DNA from: DASZHA01 sp035938265
GTDB taxonomy: Bacteria; Chloroflexota; Dormibacteria; DASZGP01
Direction: 5' to 3'
Assembly (NCBI GenBank): GCA_035938265.1
Contig: DASZHA010000058.1
Span: 1 to 64,000 of the forward strand
Length of the DNA: 64,000 nt
The first letter of the stretch is position 1. Each line of letters starts with the position of its first letter. The position numbers were made by a program, and so were the translations under genes. Below are positions 33,683 to 42,512 of this stretch, one piece after another. Below the pieces are notes generated by a model that had not been told where the DNA came from, made no database searches, and was given only the letters and a program-made list of their open reading frames with translations.

Positions 33683-34930
33683 TCAGTGCAGCGACCTGGC
33701 TACCCCGGTGACCTCACTCTCGGTCATGGTCCCGACGGTGGCGTAGAGGACACCGTCCTTGGTCCAGACCACGCCACTGCCCAGCCCGGTGGAGTCGCCA
33801 ACGAACAGGCCCTTGGCGCCGTTGATGTCGACCTGGTGACTCTGCTGGCCGGTGGGAACCGGGATCGGCAAGGTCGTCGACGGGTCGCCGATGGCCCGGA
33901 TCTGGGCGGCCAGGTCGGCTGGGAACCCGGGCAGTGAGAGGAGGTAGTCCTCGATCGCCGTCACCGAGGCGCCGTTGGAGCTGACCACCGGGGTGGTCAT
34001 CTCGACGACGCCCATGGTCGGGATACTGGTCCCGGAGAGGATGCCGGCGCCGGGGTCGGCGTTGGCAGGAGCGCCCGGCTTCACCGCGCCGGGGTCAGCG
34101 GTGCCGGAGGCTGGAACCCGTGTGGCTGCGCTACTCCCCTGGTTGGCCACACCCGCCCCGCGGCTGATGGCGTCACTGGAGGCGCCGTAGACGGCGACGA
34201 TGCCGGGGCCCGCGGTGACCGTCAGGGTGCTGCCGTCAAGCCCGGCCGGCATCGCCGGCAGGGTCTTGTGGTTGGCCGTGGCCCAGCCCTGGGCCTTGGC
34301 GGCGCTGAAGGTGAACGATGCCTGCAGCTGCGACATCGTCAGGTACTGCGGCGTGCCCTTGGCACGGTCGGGGACCGAAGCGTCGCTGGGTGCTTTTAGG
34401 GTCAGGCCCGATGCGGCCTGGGCCGCGGCAGCGTCCGCCGCGGGGGTGAACTTGGGTGCCTTGGTGAACTTCATGTCGCCAAACTGGCTCAGGTCTGGCA
34501 GCCCCTTGAGGTCGCTGGGCTGGACCTGGACCGCCTGGAACTGCTGCGGCTCGAAGACCTTGACAAAGTTCTCGGCCACGCCGGTTGCCACCAGGGCGAC
34601 CAGCATGGCGGTGGCCAGCGCGAGGGCGGCCGCCGGCCGGGCCGCGCGGCTGCCGCCGGAGCCGAAGACCGCGGCGAGCCGGTTCCAGGGCGTGCGCCGG
34701 TAGGCTTTCGAGCCATCGGCGTCGCGGCGCAGCCGCTGCAAAGCGGCCTGGGTGTCGACCCCGCTCTCGGGTACCGCCATCAGCATGCCGGCGCGTTCGG
34801 CCTCGGCGGCGATGGCCATCGCCTTCTCGCGGCAAGCCGCGCATTCCTGGTAGTGATCCTTCTCCGCCCCGGTGGTGCTGAGGGGCTCGTCCTGCATCCG
34901 TCGCAGGGTTCCATCGCTAAGGTGTCGCAT
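33683..34930 (-). CDS. Membrane anti-sigma factor with zinc ZAS motif
   Basis: 415 residues. The N-terminus has His26, Cys30 and Cys33 in HYQECAACREK, the H-x3-C-x2-C zinc anti-sigma (ZAS) motif. One membrane segment follows at about 98-118 (AAALALATAMLVALVATGVA). The remaining 295 residues face outward and are Ala/Gly/Pro/Ser-rich with a mixed fold; YLTMSQLQASFTF and the last 60 residues (VVWTKDGVLYATVGTMTESE) look like folded modules, perhaps a DUF4367-like sensor. It overlaps the sigma gene end by 14 nt. Probably holds the sigma factor at the membrane until an envelope signal arrives. Confidence 0.85.
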   Translation of the reverse strand: MRHLSDGTLRRMQDEPLSTTGAEKDHYQECAACREKAMAIAAEAERAGMLMAVPESGVDTQAALQRLRRDADGSKAYRRTPWNRLAAVFGSGGSRAARPAAALALATAMLVALVATGVAENFVKVFEPQQFQAVQVQPSDLKGLPDLSQFGDMKFTKAPKFTPAADAAAAQAASGLTLKAPSDASVPDRAKGTPQYLTMSQLQASFTFSAAKAQGWATANHKTLPAMPAGLDGSTLTVTAGPGIVAVYGASSDAISRGAGVANQGSSAATRVPASGTADPGAVKPGAPANADPGAGILSGTSIPTMGVVEMTTPVVSSNGASVTAIEDYLLSLPGFPADLAAQIRAIGDPSTTLPIPVPTGQQSHQVDINGAKGLFVGDSTGLGSGVVWTKDGVLYATVGTMTESEVTGVARSLH

Positions 34931-35498
34931 TGGTGACCTCCGTGCGCAATCTCTGTTCGGCTCGACGCAGCAGGGTCCCTACCTGGCCGATAGACACTCC
35001 CAGGGCGCTGGCAACCTCGGCATAGCTGAGCCCGCTGTAGCGCAGGGCCAGTACCGCCGAGCTCTTCTTGGGCAGGCGGCGCATGGCCTCACGCACCATC
35101 TGGCGCTCCTCGCTCTGCTCCAGGATCGCCTGGGGATCCGCGACCTGCTCGTCGGAGGCGGGCGCAGTCACCTCCTCACGCCGTACGCGGCGTCGGTTGC
35201 CGCGGATGACGTTGAGCGCGGAGTGCCAGGCGGCCCGGTGGAGCCAGGCCGCGGCGTAATGAGCTTCGGGGTCGTGGTGGCGATGGAACGAGAGGAAGAC
35301 CTCCTGGGCCACCTCCTCCGCCTCGTGCCGGTTGGCCAGCACGCGGTTGGCGATCGCCACCACCCTGGGGTATTCGGCGACAAAGAGCCGTTCGAAGGCT
35401 TCCGGCAGCCGGTTGCCGGTCCGCTGACGATCGTCGACAGCTGCGTCCTGTCGACTCCTGGCAGGGATGACGTTCACCCCGACTGCCTCAGCCTCCAT
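34917..35498 (-). CDS. ECF RNA polymerase sigma factor
   Basis: 193 residues. Region 2 is AFERLFVAEYPRVVAIANRV...EAEEVAQEVFLSF, and region 4 is MRRLPKKSSAVLALRYSGLSYAEVASALGVS with a good helix-turn-helix. There is no region 1.1 or 3, as in ECF factors. I chose the ATG at 35498 (MEAEAVGVNV); the frame runs on to 35654 but that extra part lies in the aldo-keto reductase gene and has no sigma similarity. It overlaps the anti-sigma gene and the two are co-expressed. The 76-nt gap upstream may hold an ECF-type promoter, but I could not fix the boxes. Confidence 0.9.
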   Translation of the reverse strand: MEAEAVGVNVIPARSRQDAAVDDRQRTGNRLPEAFERLFVAEYPRVVAIANRVLANRHEAEEVAQEVFLSFHRHHDPEAHYAAAWLHRAAWHSALNVIRGNRRRVRREEVTAPASDEQVADPQAILEQSEERQMVREAMRRLPKKSSAVLALRYSGLSYAEVASALGVSIGQVGTLLRRAEQRLRTEVTNATP

Positions 35499-35574
35499 GT
35501 CTCTGTAAGCACCACCGATCTTCGGATTGTGACACCGGGGTGGTGGGATTCCCGTTAGTTGAACGCCAACTGCG

Positions 35575-36369
35575 TCAGCTGCGCCGGGCCCAGAGGTCCT
35601 CGACCAGGCGGCGCTGATCTGGCGTGAGGTAGGGAGGCTTGCCGGCCCGAGCATTGGTGGCGGCGTGCTCCGGGTTGCTGGTCGCGGGGATGAGGACGTG
35701 GACCCTCTCGTCGCTCAGGGCCCACTTGAGGACCGCCTCGGCCCAGGTCTGCACGCCCAGCTCGGCGAGAGCTGCGGGCTCAGGGCCGGGCCCCAGCCCC
35801 CCGGCGCCCAGCGGCCGCATCACCACCACGCCGAGGTCAAGCTCGGCGGCCAGCGGGAGGATCTCGGCCTCGACCTCGCGCTCGTCGGGGTTATACGGGA
35901 CCTGGATGGCGTCGATGCGGCCCGTTCGCATCACCTGGGCGAGGTCGGGGAAGGCCGAGGGCAGGTAGTGGGTCGCGCCCAGGAGCCTGATCCGGCCGGC
36001 GTCCCGCTCGCTCTCCATCCACTCGAGGTGGAGCCGCCAGGCGACGAGGTTGTGGACCTGCTCCAGCTCCACGTGGCCGTCGAACCAGCGCAGCTGGCGG
36101 GCGTACTGGGCGCGGCCCTCCTCCACGGAGGGGGTCCAGACCTTGGTGGCGACCACCGCGTCCTGTCGGCGGCCGCGCAGCGCGCCGGCGAGAGCCGCCT
36201 CGGCCCGGCCGTACATCGGGGAGGTGTCGACCACCCGGCCGCCCTCGGCGAAAAGGCTCTCCACCACCCGGCCTGGGCCGTCTACGTCGTCGGTGTCGAA
36301 GACCTTCCAGGTGCCGAGCCCGATGACGGGCAGGTCCCAGTTGGACCGGCCGAAGCGCCGCGTTTCCAT
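35575..36369 (-). CDS. Aldo/keto reductase
   Basis: 264 residues. The AKR tetrad is recognisable: Asp in VVDTSPMYG with Tyr five residues on, Lys in VATKVW, and His in QVHNLVAW. The NADPH-binding C-terminus keeps the IPATSNPEHAATNARAG segment. It is shorter than the 310-330 of most members, through shortened loops, with both ends intact. Substrate unknown. TAGCAT (minus strand 36377-36382) ends 7 nt before the ATG, so leaderless. The sigma factor gene follows about 75 nt downstream on the same strand. Confidence 0.87.
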   Translation of the reverse strand: METRRFGRSNWDLPVIGLGTWKVFDTDDVDGPGRVVESLFAEGGRVVDTSPMYGRAEAALAGALRGRRQDAVVATKVWTPSVEEGRAQYARQLRWFDGHVELEQVHNLVAWRLHLEWMESERDAGRIRLLGATHYLPSAFPDLAQVMRTGRIDAIQVPYNPDEREVEAEILPLAAELDLGVVVMRPLGAGGLGPGPEPAALAELGVQTWAEAVLKWALSDERVHVLIPATSNPEHAATNARAGKPPYLTPDQRRLVEDLWARRS

Positions 36370-36428
36370 CGACCTGATGCTACGGTCGATCGGAGCCTGG
36401 CCGCGTGGCGCGGGCCTGCGGGCCGTGC

Positions 36429-38234
36429 CTAGTCGGGCAGCAGGGAGCGGGCGCGCAGGGCGATGCTCAACGCCACCCGGGTCTCCGCATCCTCCAGGGA
36501 CACGCCCAGCAGCGACTCGATGCGCTGGATGCGGTAGGCGAGCGAGTTGACGTGGAGGTGGAGCACCCGTGCCGCCGCGCGCCGGTTCCAGTGCTCCGCG
36601 GAGAGGCGCTCGAGGGTCTCGATCAAGGGCGTGCGCCGTCCCTCCTGGTAGCGCACCAGGGGACCGAGCGTCTCCTCGACGAACCGCGCCAGCGCCAGCG
36701 GGTTCTGTACCTCCAGCAGTAGCCGGAAGGCGCCCAGGTTGCGGTACGAGGCGACCTGCCGGAGGGCGCCGCCACGCCGCGCCAGGCGCAACGACTGGCG
36801 GGCCTCGTCGTGGGAACGGGGCAGCTCGTAGACGTCCTGGGTGGCGTTGCCGATGCCCAGGGAGAAGGTGCCGTCGCGAACGACGCGGTGGATTGTCTGC
36901 AGGATGAGGTCACCGAAGACTTCGAGGGTGCGCAGCTCGCCGGCGGCTGGCGGAGCATCGTCCTCGGCCTCGGCCACCGGTATCACCAGCACCAGCGAGG
37001 CCGAACGCGTGACCACCAGGGACTGGCTGAAGCGCCGGGTCACGAGGTCGGAGACCAGGCGGTGGAGCCTGTCCTGGAGGCTACCTGACTCCAGCGCCTG
37101 GGCGGCGGCCTCGTCGTCCGGCTCGACCACCATCACCCACGACTTGGCGGAGACGCGGTAGCCCAGACGCTCGGCCTGGTCGGCGAGCCGCGCGTATTCG
37201 TCGCGCTCCAGCGCGTGGCCGAGCAGCTCTTCGACGAGGTCGCCGCGGAGCCGCCGCTCGACCTCGGCCGCGGCCCGTTCCTTGGCCAGCTCCAGGGCCA
37301 GGACCGTGGCGCCGTGCTCCAGGGCCCGCCGCCGGTTGGGGTGCTCGACCGGGGAGGCGTCAGCCGCGAGCACGCCCAGCAGCTCGTCGCCGGCGCGGAT
37401 CGGGGTCAGCGTCAGGTCGCGCGGTGGCCGCCCGGCGGTGATCTCGATGGGCTCCCCCGAGCTCGACGCCGAGATCGAGGTGGGGATCTCGATCCGGCTG
37501 ATCCCCAGCGCCTCGTTCTTGCCCGCCTTGCCGGCGCGTTCGAAGCGGAAACCGGCAGGGTCGAAGAGCTCGACGCGGGCCCCGCGTAGGGTGGCAATGG
37601 CTTCGAGGATGGCGCCGGGTCCGGCGCCCGACAGCGCCAACGAGGTGAAGCGCTCATGGATCGCCTGGGAGCCGCGGATCTCCTCCAGCTGCGCCTCCAG
37701 TCGACGGTGCATCTCGCTCCGCTCGAGGATGCCGGCCACCTGGCCGGCGATGGCGGCCAGGAAATCGATGTCAGCCTTCTCGAACTCGCGCCGATCCTCC
37801 GACTGGACGTTGACCACGCCCACCATCCGCGACCCCGCGAGGATCGGCACCGACAGCATCGCCGTGAGCCGCTTCTGGTCCACGCCGCGGATCCACTGGA
37901 AGCGCGGCTCCTGGGTCACGTCGGGGACCACCAGCGGCTGCCGGTGCAGCGCCACCCAGCCGGTCACGCCGTCGCCGAGCTTCATCCGCGCCTTGCCCAC
38001 GTTCTGGCTGTCGAGGCCGTTGGTCGCGGTCAGGACCAGGTCGTCCTCGGCGGTGTTGTAGAGGTAGAGGGAGCAGACCTCGACCTGCATTGCGCCGGTG
38101 GTCTCGTTGATGATCAGGTCGAGAAGGGCGTCGGGCTCAATCGTGGAGGCCGCCGCCTTGCTGAGACGCTGGAGGAAGAGGAGCTCACGAAGGGAAGACT
38201 CTTCGGGTGGTTGAACTACGCGAACTTGCGTCAT
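36429..38234 (-). CDS. GAF-domain PucR/CdaR-type transcriptional regulator
   Basis: 601 residues. Order: GAF domain at about 30-175 (VCSLYLYNTAEDDLVL, VPDVTQEPRFQW, MLSVPILAGSRMVGVVNVQS), a PucR-type second sensory region (about 205-335), a GGDEF-like CdaR linker (about 380-500), and a C-terminal PucR helix-turn-helix (about 545-595) with NRRAAARVLHLHVNSLAYRI. This family controls catabolism and uptake of purines, amino acids or sugar acids. TAGACT (minus strand 38242-38247) ends 7 nt before the ATG: leaderless. A palindrome 34 nt upstream of the ATG may be its own operator, and a matching copy stands before the amino-acid permease gene. Confidence 0.9.
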   Translation of the reverse strand: MTQVRVVQPPEESSLRELLFLQRLSKAAASTIEPDALLDLIINETTGAMQVEVCSLYLYNTAEDDLVLTATNGLDSQNVGKARMKLGDGVTGWVALHRQPLVVPDVTQEPRFQWIRGVDQKRLTAMLSVPILAGSRMVGVVNVQSEDRREFEKADIDFLAAIAGQVAGILERSEMHRRLEAQLEEIRGSQAIHERFTSLALSGAGPGAILEAIATLRGARVELFDPAGFRFERAGKAGKNEALGISRIEIPTSISASSSGEPIEITAGRPPRDLTLTPIRAGDELLGVLAADASPVEHPNRRRALEHGATVLALELAKERAAAEVERRLRGDLVEELLGHALERDEYARLADQAERLGYRVSAKSWVMVVEPDDEAAAQALESGSLQDRLHRLVSDLVTRRFSQSLVVTRSASLVLVIPVAEAEDDAPPAAGELRTLEVFGDLILQTIHRVVRDGTFSLGIGNATQDVYELPRSHDEARQSLRLARRGGALRQVASYRNLGAFRLLLEVQNPLALARFVEETLGPLVRYQEGRRTPLIETLERLSAEHWNRRAAARVLHLHVNSLAYRIQRIESLLGVSLEDAETRVALSIALRARSLLPD

Positions 38235-38267
38235 GGGGGTGAGTCTATACGGCTAGACGGTTGTTTC

Positions 38268-38286
38268 TTTGTGTTGAACACACAAA
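38268..38286. promoter_or_regulatory. Palindromic operator-like site, copy 1
   Basis: TTTGTGTTGAACACACAAA, with arms TTTGTGTK/CACACAAA and a 3-nt centre (one mismatch). It lies between the divergent PucR-type regulator (34 nt from its ATG, just upstream of the TAGACT -10 box) and the SnoaL-like gene. The same palindrome occurs at 38825-38845. A binding site for the PucR-type regulator is the likely reading. Confidence 0.6.
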
Positions 38287-38387
38287 TTTGGCCCGCTGGG
38301 ATTCTATGACTTGTAGTTAGGACACCAAATTCGCTCTTGCCGCATTGACGTAGGCTTTGGCGAGTTCGCGCCAAATGGAGATTCGAG

Positions 38388-38780
38388 ATGGGCAGAGACG
38401 CATTCCGGCTGGCCGCTGAGGCCGGCGACATGGACGCCCTGGCGGCGGCGCTGGACCAGGAGGTCCACTTCCGGGGGCCGGCCTTCGGAACTGCCGACGT
38501 GGTCGGCCGGGAGCGGGTCATGGGCATCCTCAAGATCGCCTTCGAGAAGGTCTACCGCGATTTCAGCTACGTGGAGAGCCTCGACAACGGCGATCGCTGC
38601 GTCCTCCTGTTCACCAGCCAGGTCGGCGAGCACGCGATCGAAGGCGCCCAGGTGCTGCGATTCGGTGACCACGACCTGGTGGTCGAGCTGGTGGTGATGG
38701 CCCGGCCGGCGCCGGGGGCCGCGGCGATCGGGGAGGAGATCGTGAGGCACCTCGACTACGACCCCCGCGAGGAGGGGTAA
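38388..38780 (+). CDS. SnoaL/NTF2-like protein
   Basis: 130 residues. The cone-shaped alpha+beta fold is suggested by AFRLAAEAGDMDALAAALDQEVHFRGP, the GRERVMGILKIAFEKVYRDFSYVES helix-strand, and LLFTSQVGEHAIEGAQVLRF. The His in EVHF and the GxRCVLLF strand fit small ligand-binding or isomerase members. Function unknown. GGAG 7 nt before the ATG is the ribosome binding site. Placed between two copies of the palindrome and before the permease, it is probably part of the same regulon as the permease. Confidence 0.75.
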   Translation: MGRDAFRLAAEAGDMDALAAALDQEVHFRGPAFGTADVVGRERVMGILKIAFEKVYRDFSYVESLDNGDRCVLLFTSQVGEHAIEGAQVLRFGDHDLVVELVVMARPAPGAAAIGEEIVRHLDYDPREEG

Positions 38781-38824
38781 CCCGCTCCGACGGGTTCCGC
38801 GTCCCGAGTTTGGTTCGCTCGTTC

Positions 38825-38845
38825 TTTTGTGTGCTCCACACAAAA
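38825..38845. promoter_or_regulatory. Palindromic operator-like site, copy 2
   Basis: TTTGTGTGCTCCACACAAA (flanked by one more T and A, making perfect 9-bp arms TTTTGTGTG/CACACAAAA around CTC). It sits 45 nt after the SnoaL-like stop and 120 nt before the permease start, in the permease promoter region. It shares the 19-nt core and centre spacing of copy 1. Confidence 0.65.
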
Positions 38846-38965
38846 CCGGGCGGTCAAAGTCCTCACGGCTGCACCATGAGATGAGAGCGGGGCCTCCGTA
38901 TGTTTGTGCCCATCTAACGGATTCCCTCACGTCCCCTGGGCGGATGGGTTGGATGGAGGACAAAC

Positions 38966-40567
38966 TTGGCTACCAACGCGCCTACCGAAATGAAGAAGAC
39001 CCTCAGCCTGACGGGTCTGACGATCAACGCCATGGCGCTGATCGCCCCTGGAGCGTTCCTCTGGACGACGTTCCAGCTGCAGGCGGCACAGACCGCAGGT
39101 GGCAACACCACGGCCAGTGACATGCTCCCTGGCCTTCTATTCGTATTGGTGCTCGCCTTCCTGACGGCGTACGCCTACTCGGAGCTCGCCAATGCCTACC
39201 CGCAGGCTGGTGCCGGCTCCTCGTACTTCTTCGCTGAGGCTGCCTTCCTCGAAAAGGAAAAGAAGGCGCACTTCCAGTTCGCCCGCCTGAGCAAGTTCGC
39301 GGTGGGCTGGGTATCCCATCTCTACTACTGGATCTACCCCGGGATCATGGTCGCCTTCACCGGCGTCCTCACGGTCTTCATCCTCAGCCTCTTCAACATC
39401 ACCCTGAACACCTGGCAGTCGATCATCCCGGTGGTGATCTTCGCCGCCGTGACGGGCTACATCGCCTTCAGGGGAATCAGCGGCTCAACGATGACGGCGA
39501 TCATCATCAACGTCATCCAGCTGACGGCACTGCTGGCCTTCTCGGTCCTGGCGATCGTCTTCCGCGTCACCCACCCGGACCTGGCCTATGCGCACCCCAA
39601 CCCCTTCTCGGTGGTGCTGCCGCACAACCTGACCAACGTCTTCATGCAGGGCACCATCGCCATCCTGCTACTGGTCGGGTTCGAGTCGGTCACGGCGCTT
39701 GGCGCTGAGGCCAAGAACCCCAAGCGGGATGTCCGCCGCGCCATCCTGCTCTCCCTGGCGATCCAGGGCGCGGTGGCCTACGTGATCGAGTACTTCGCCG
39801 CCAACTACATGGTCAATGACGGTCTCTCTTCGACCGTTGCCGGCGCGACGGCCACCGGCTATTCATCCCTGGCAGCGTCCGCCGCCCCGGTCGGCGACAT
39901 GATCACGCAGATCGGGAACACGATGCTGGGCGGAACTGGCCTGATCCTCACCACGATCCTGGCCGCGACGGTGCTGATCGCGTTGATCGGCACCACCCTG
40001 GCATGCCTCAACACCGGCGTGCGCATCACCTACGTGATGGGCAGGGACAAGGAGATGCCCAGCATCCTGGGAATGCTCCACGGCAGGTTTGCGACCCCGC
40101 ACTTCGGCGTCCTGATCCTGGCCCTGGTCTCGGCGGTGATTGGCGCATATGGCGTGCTCAGCATCGACAACCTCACCCAGATCACGCTGGCGTCCAACAC
40201 CGGGACCTTCCTGGTGTACGGCATGACCAACCTGATCTGCATCATCGCCTTCGCCAGTCGTCATGATCGTCATGTGATCAAGCACTACGTGGTGCCCGGG
40301 CTGGGCCTGGTGGCGAACCTGGCGATGCTGTTCGCGATCATGTACTTCAACATCACCTCCGGCGGCAGCACCGCCACCGACACGATCATCGCCCTTGGCA
40401 TTGTTGGCGCCTGGATCGTGGCCGGGGTCATCTGGATGGTCGTCAACTCGGCCGTCCGCAAGCAGCCGATTCTCCACTCCGAGCACCCCGGCAAGCCGGT
40501 GAGCGAGGAGGAGCCCGAGTCCGCCCCGGCGGTCTCCGCGGCCGAAGGAGGAGCCTTCCCCGCGTAG
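38966..40567 (+). CDS. APC-family amino acid permease
   Basis: 533 residues with about 12 to 14 hydrophobic segments. The first helix contains TGLTINAMALIAPGAFLW, the APC unwound-helix signature, followed by YAYSELANAYPQAGAGSSYFF, another APC landmark (the G-S-Y sequence). The last 40 residues are hydrophilic and cytoplasmic. Substrate most likely an amino acid or polyamine. The start is TTG at 38966 (MATNAPTEMK) with GGAGGA 5 nt upstream. The palindrome at 38825 suggests control by the PucR-type regulator encoded 0.7 kb upstream. A hairpin follows its stop. Confidence 0.92.
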   Translation: MATNAPTEMKKTLSLTGLTINAMALIAPGAFLWTTFQLQAAQTAGGNTTASDMLPGLLFVLVLAFLTAYAYSELANAYPQAGAGSSYFFAEAAFLEKEKKAHFQFARLSKFAVGWVSHLYYWIYPGIMVAFTGVLTVFILSLFNITLNTWQSIIPVVIFAAVTGYIAFRGISGSTMTAIIINVIQLTALLAFSVLAIVFRVTHPDLAYAHPNPFSVVLPHNLTNVFMQGTIAILLLVGFESVTALGAEAKNPKRDVRRAILLSLAIQGAVAYVIEYFAANYMVNDGLSSTVAGATATGYSSLAASAAPVGDMITQIGNTMLGGTGLILTTILAATVLIALIGTTLACLNTGVRITYVMGRDKEMPSILGMLHGRFATPHFGVLILALVSAVIGAYGVLSIDNLTQITLASNTGTFLVYGMTNLICIIAFASRHDRHVIKHYVVPGLGLVANLAMLFAIMYFNITSGGSTATDTIIALGIVGAWIVAGVIWMVVNSAVRKQPILHSEHPGKPVSEEEPESAPAVSAAEGGAFPA

Positions 40568-40584
40568 TCGACTAGGTACGGGAC

Positions 40585-40618
40585 TTCGAGGCGCTGAGCC
40601 CCGGCTTGGCGCCTCGAA
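40585..40618 (+). terminator. Strong hairpin after the permease gene
   Basis: TTCGAGGCGC pairs perfectly with GCGCCTCGAA; the 14-nt loop contains a second inner stem (AGCC/GGCT). It starts 18 nt after the permease stop and ends 6 nt before the PP2C start. No T-run. It separates the permease from the phosphatase-kinase operon. Confidence 0.6.
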
Positions 40619-40624
40619 CCACGT

Positions 40625-41509
40625 ATGGGCACCGCCGCGATGACACCAACCGCAGGAGGTACGCTGCCAACCATTCCAACCGCAAGAGCATCAGGGCTGG
40701 CGGTGGACCTTGCCAGCCGTAGCGAGACCGGCCCGGTGCGGCCCCAAAACGAGGATGCCCTCGGCTGGGGTCGCATCGGCGCGCCCTTCTCGGACAAGGG
40801 CGACGAAGCCGGCGTCGGCCTGGTATTCGCCGTCGCCGACGGACTCGGGGCCTACGGTGGCGGCGACGTCGCCAGCCAGATGGCGGTGGAGATCCTCCTC
40901 GACCACGCCCGCGGCCACCGGCCCGGGGCTGAGGTGCGGCCGGCCAAGCTGATCCGCACCGCCTTCGAGGCGGCCAACCGCGGCATCTTCGACGCCGCCC
41001 TGGCCGGCCAGGGCAGCGGCAAGATGCAGACCACGATGAGCGCGCTGGTGCTCAGTCCCGGGGAGGCCCACCTGGGCCACGTCGGCGACTGCCGCGGCTA
41101 CCGGCTGCGCGGCGGCGATGTCGAGATCCTCACCACCGACCACACCCAGGTGATGGAGATGCTGCGAATGCGGATCATCACCGCCGAGCAGGCCGCCGAG
41201 CACCCCGCCCGCCACGCCCTCACCCGGTCGCTGGGCAACGATCTCCTGACCCGCACCGATGTCCGCAAGGAGGTGCTCGAGGATGGCGACACCTTCCTTC
41301 TTTGTTCCGACGGAATGTGGGGCAAGCTGGAGGTCGCCGAGATCCGCGATGGGCTCACCGCGGGTGACCTGCAGGGCGCCTGCGACCAGCTCGCCGAGCT
41401 GGCCTGGGAGCGGGGCGGAGAGGACAACATCAGCGGCCTGATGGTCCGTGTCGTCAGCGCTGGGGTGGCGCCCCCGGCGCAGGGCGGCTGGCGCAGGTTC
41501 TTCAGCTGA
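40625..41509 (+). CDS. PP2C-family Ser/Thr protein phosphatase
   Basis: 294 residues. PP2C metal-site motifs are complete: RPQNEDALG (Glu43, Asp44), VADGLGAYGGG (Asp72, Gly73), MQTTMSAL, GHVGDCRGYRL, LLCSDGMWG and GGEDNISGL. There is no membrane segment, so it is soluble. The N-terminal 25 residues are Thr/Pro/Ala-rich; an in-frame ATG at 40640 is an alternative start. No clear ribosome binding site. The next gene is a Ser/Thr kinase 19 nt downstream, so the pair is probably a cognate kinase-phosphatase system. Confidence 0.92.
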   Translation: MGTAAMTPTAGGTLPTIPTARASGLAVDLASRSETGPVRPQNEDALGWGRIGAPFSDKGDEAGVGLVFAVADGLGAYGGGDVASQMAVEILLDHARGHRPGAEVRPAKLIRTAFEAANRGIFDAALAGQGSGKMQTTMSALVLSPGEAHLGHVGDCRGYRLRGGDVEILTTDHTQVMEMLRMRIITAEQAAEHPARHALTRSLGNDLLTRTDVRKEVLEDGDTFLLCSDGMWGKLEVAEIRDGLTAGDLQGACDQLAELAWERGGEDNISGLMVRVVSAGVAPPAQGGWRRFFS

Positions 41510-41528
41510 TGTCGGCGGGAACGTACCC

Positions 41529-42512
41529 TTGAGCGTGGCGATTCAGCCGGGGACCAAGCTCGACGACTTCCGGGTCAACGAGGCGATCGGCCACGGCGCC
41601 TTCGCGGACGTCTACCGAGCCGTCGACCCGGAGGGTCGCGAGGTCGTGCTCAAGCTGCCCCACGACGCCATCCTGGGCGACACCCAGTCGTTCGACCGGT
41701 TCCGGCGCGAGCTGGAGATCGCCAAGCGGCTCGACCACCCCGGGATCCAGAAGTCGTACGACCTTGGCGCCCACCGTAGCCGGCCCTACCTGGTCATGGA
41801 GTACGTCGACGGCGAGACCCTCCGCGACCTGCTCAGCCGGGAGAAGAAGCTGCCCACCGCCCGCGCCATCGACGTCGCCGAGCAGATCGCTGCCGCCATG
41901 GACTACGCCCACAAGCAGGGGGTAAACCACCGCGACCTCAAGCCCGAGAACATCCTGATCACCCCGGACGGCCGGGTCGTGGTCACCGACTTCGGCATCG
42001 CCCTGCTGTCGGGCGCGCGGCGGCTCACCTGGCGATGGCTGACGTCGGCGATGGGCACACCCGACTACATGGCGCCGGAGCAGATCCAGGGCAAGCGGGG
42101 CGACGCCCGCACCGACGTATACGCGCTCGGCATCATGCTCTTCGAGATGCTGGCGGGGCACGTGCCCTGGGAGGGCGACAACCCGATGGCGGTGATGAGC
42201 CAGCACGTCAACGCCCAGCTGCCTTCACTGGGCCGGATCCGGCGAGACGTGCTGCCACCGCTGGAGGCGATCGTGCGCAAGGCCCTGCGTAAGAACCCCG
42301 ACGAGCGCTACCAGGACGCCGGCGAGATGCTGCACGACCTCAAGCACTGGCAGGACCTGGACCTGAGCGGCTTCGACTTCGGCGAGGAGGAGCCGATCAA
42401 GGTCGCCAGCGAGCGTTGGGTCTGGGCGGTGGTCGCCGCCCTCAGCCTGGGCTTCCTGGCGGCGTCGGCGCTGGCGACGTACCTCTACTATCTGCTCACA
42501 CATGGCCACTAA
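41529..42512 (+). CDS. Ser/Thr protein kinase with C-terminal membrane anchor
   Basis: 327 residues. All kinase motifs are intact: GHGAFADVY glycine loop (21-29), Lys42, HRDLKPEN with Asp136, DFG at 154-156, APE at 182-184 and DVYALGIMLFE. The end is a single hydrophobic segment (WVWAVVAALSLGFLAASALA, about 299-318) and a short tail with no extracellular domain, so it is a membrane-tethered kinase with no visible sensor. The start was chosen at TTG 41529; a GTG at 41535 is the alternative, and the frame open to 41448 lies within the phosphatase. Its end overlaps the glutamine-synthetase-like gene by 11 nt. Confidence 0.9.
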   Translation: MSVAIQPGTKLDDFRVNEAIGHGAFADVYRAVDPEGREVVLKLPHDAILGDTQSFDRFRRELEIAKRLDHPGIQKSYDLGAHRSRPYLVMEYVDGETLRDLLSREKKLPTARAIDVAEQIAAAMDYAHKQGVNHRDLKPENILITPDGRVVVTDFGIALLSGARRLTWRWLTSAMGTPDYMAPEQIQGKRGDARTDVYALGIMLFEMLAGHVPWEGDNPMAVMSQHVNAQLPSLGRIRRDVLPPLEAIVRKALRKNPDERYQDAGEMLHDLKHWQDLDLSGFDFGEEEPIKVASERWVWAVVAALSLGFLAASALATYLYYLLTHGH

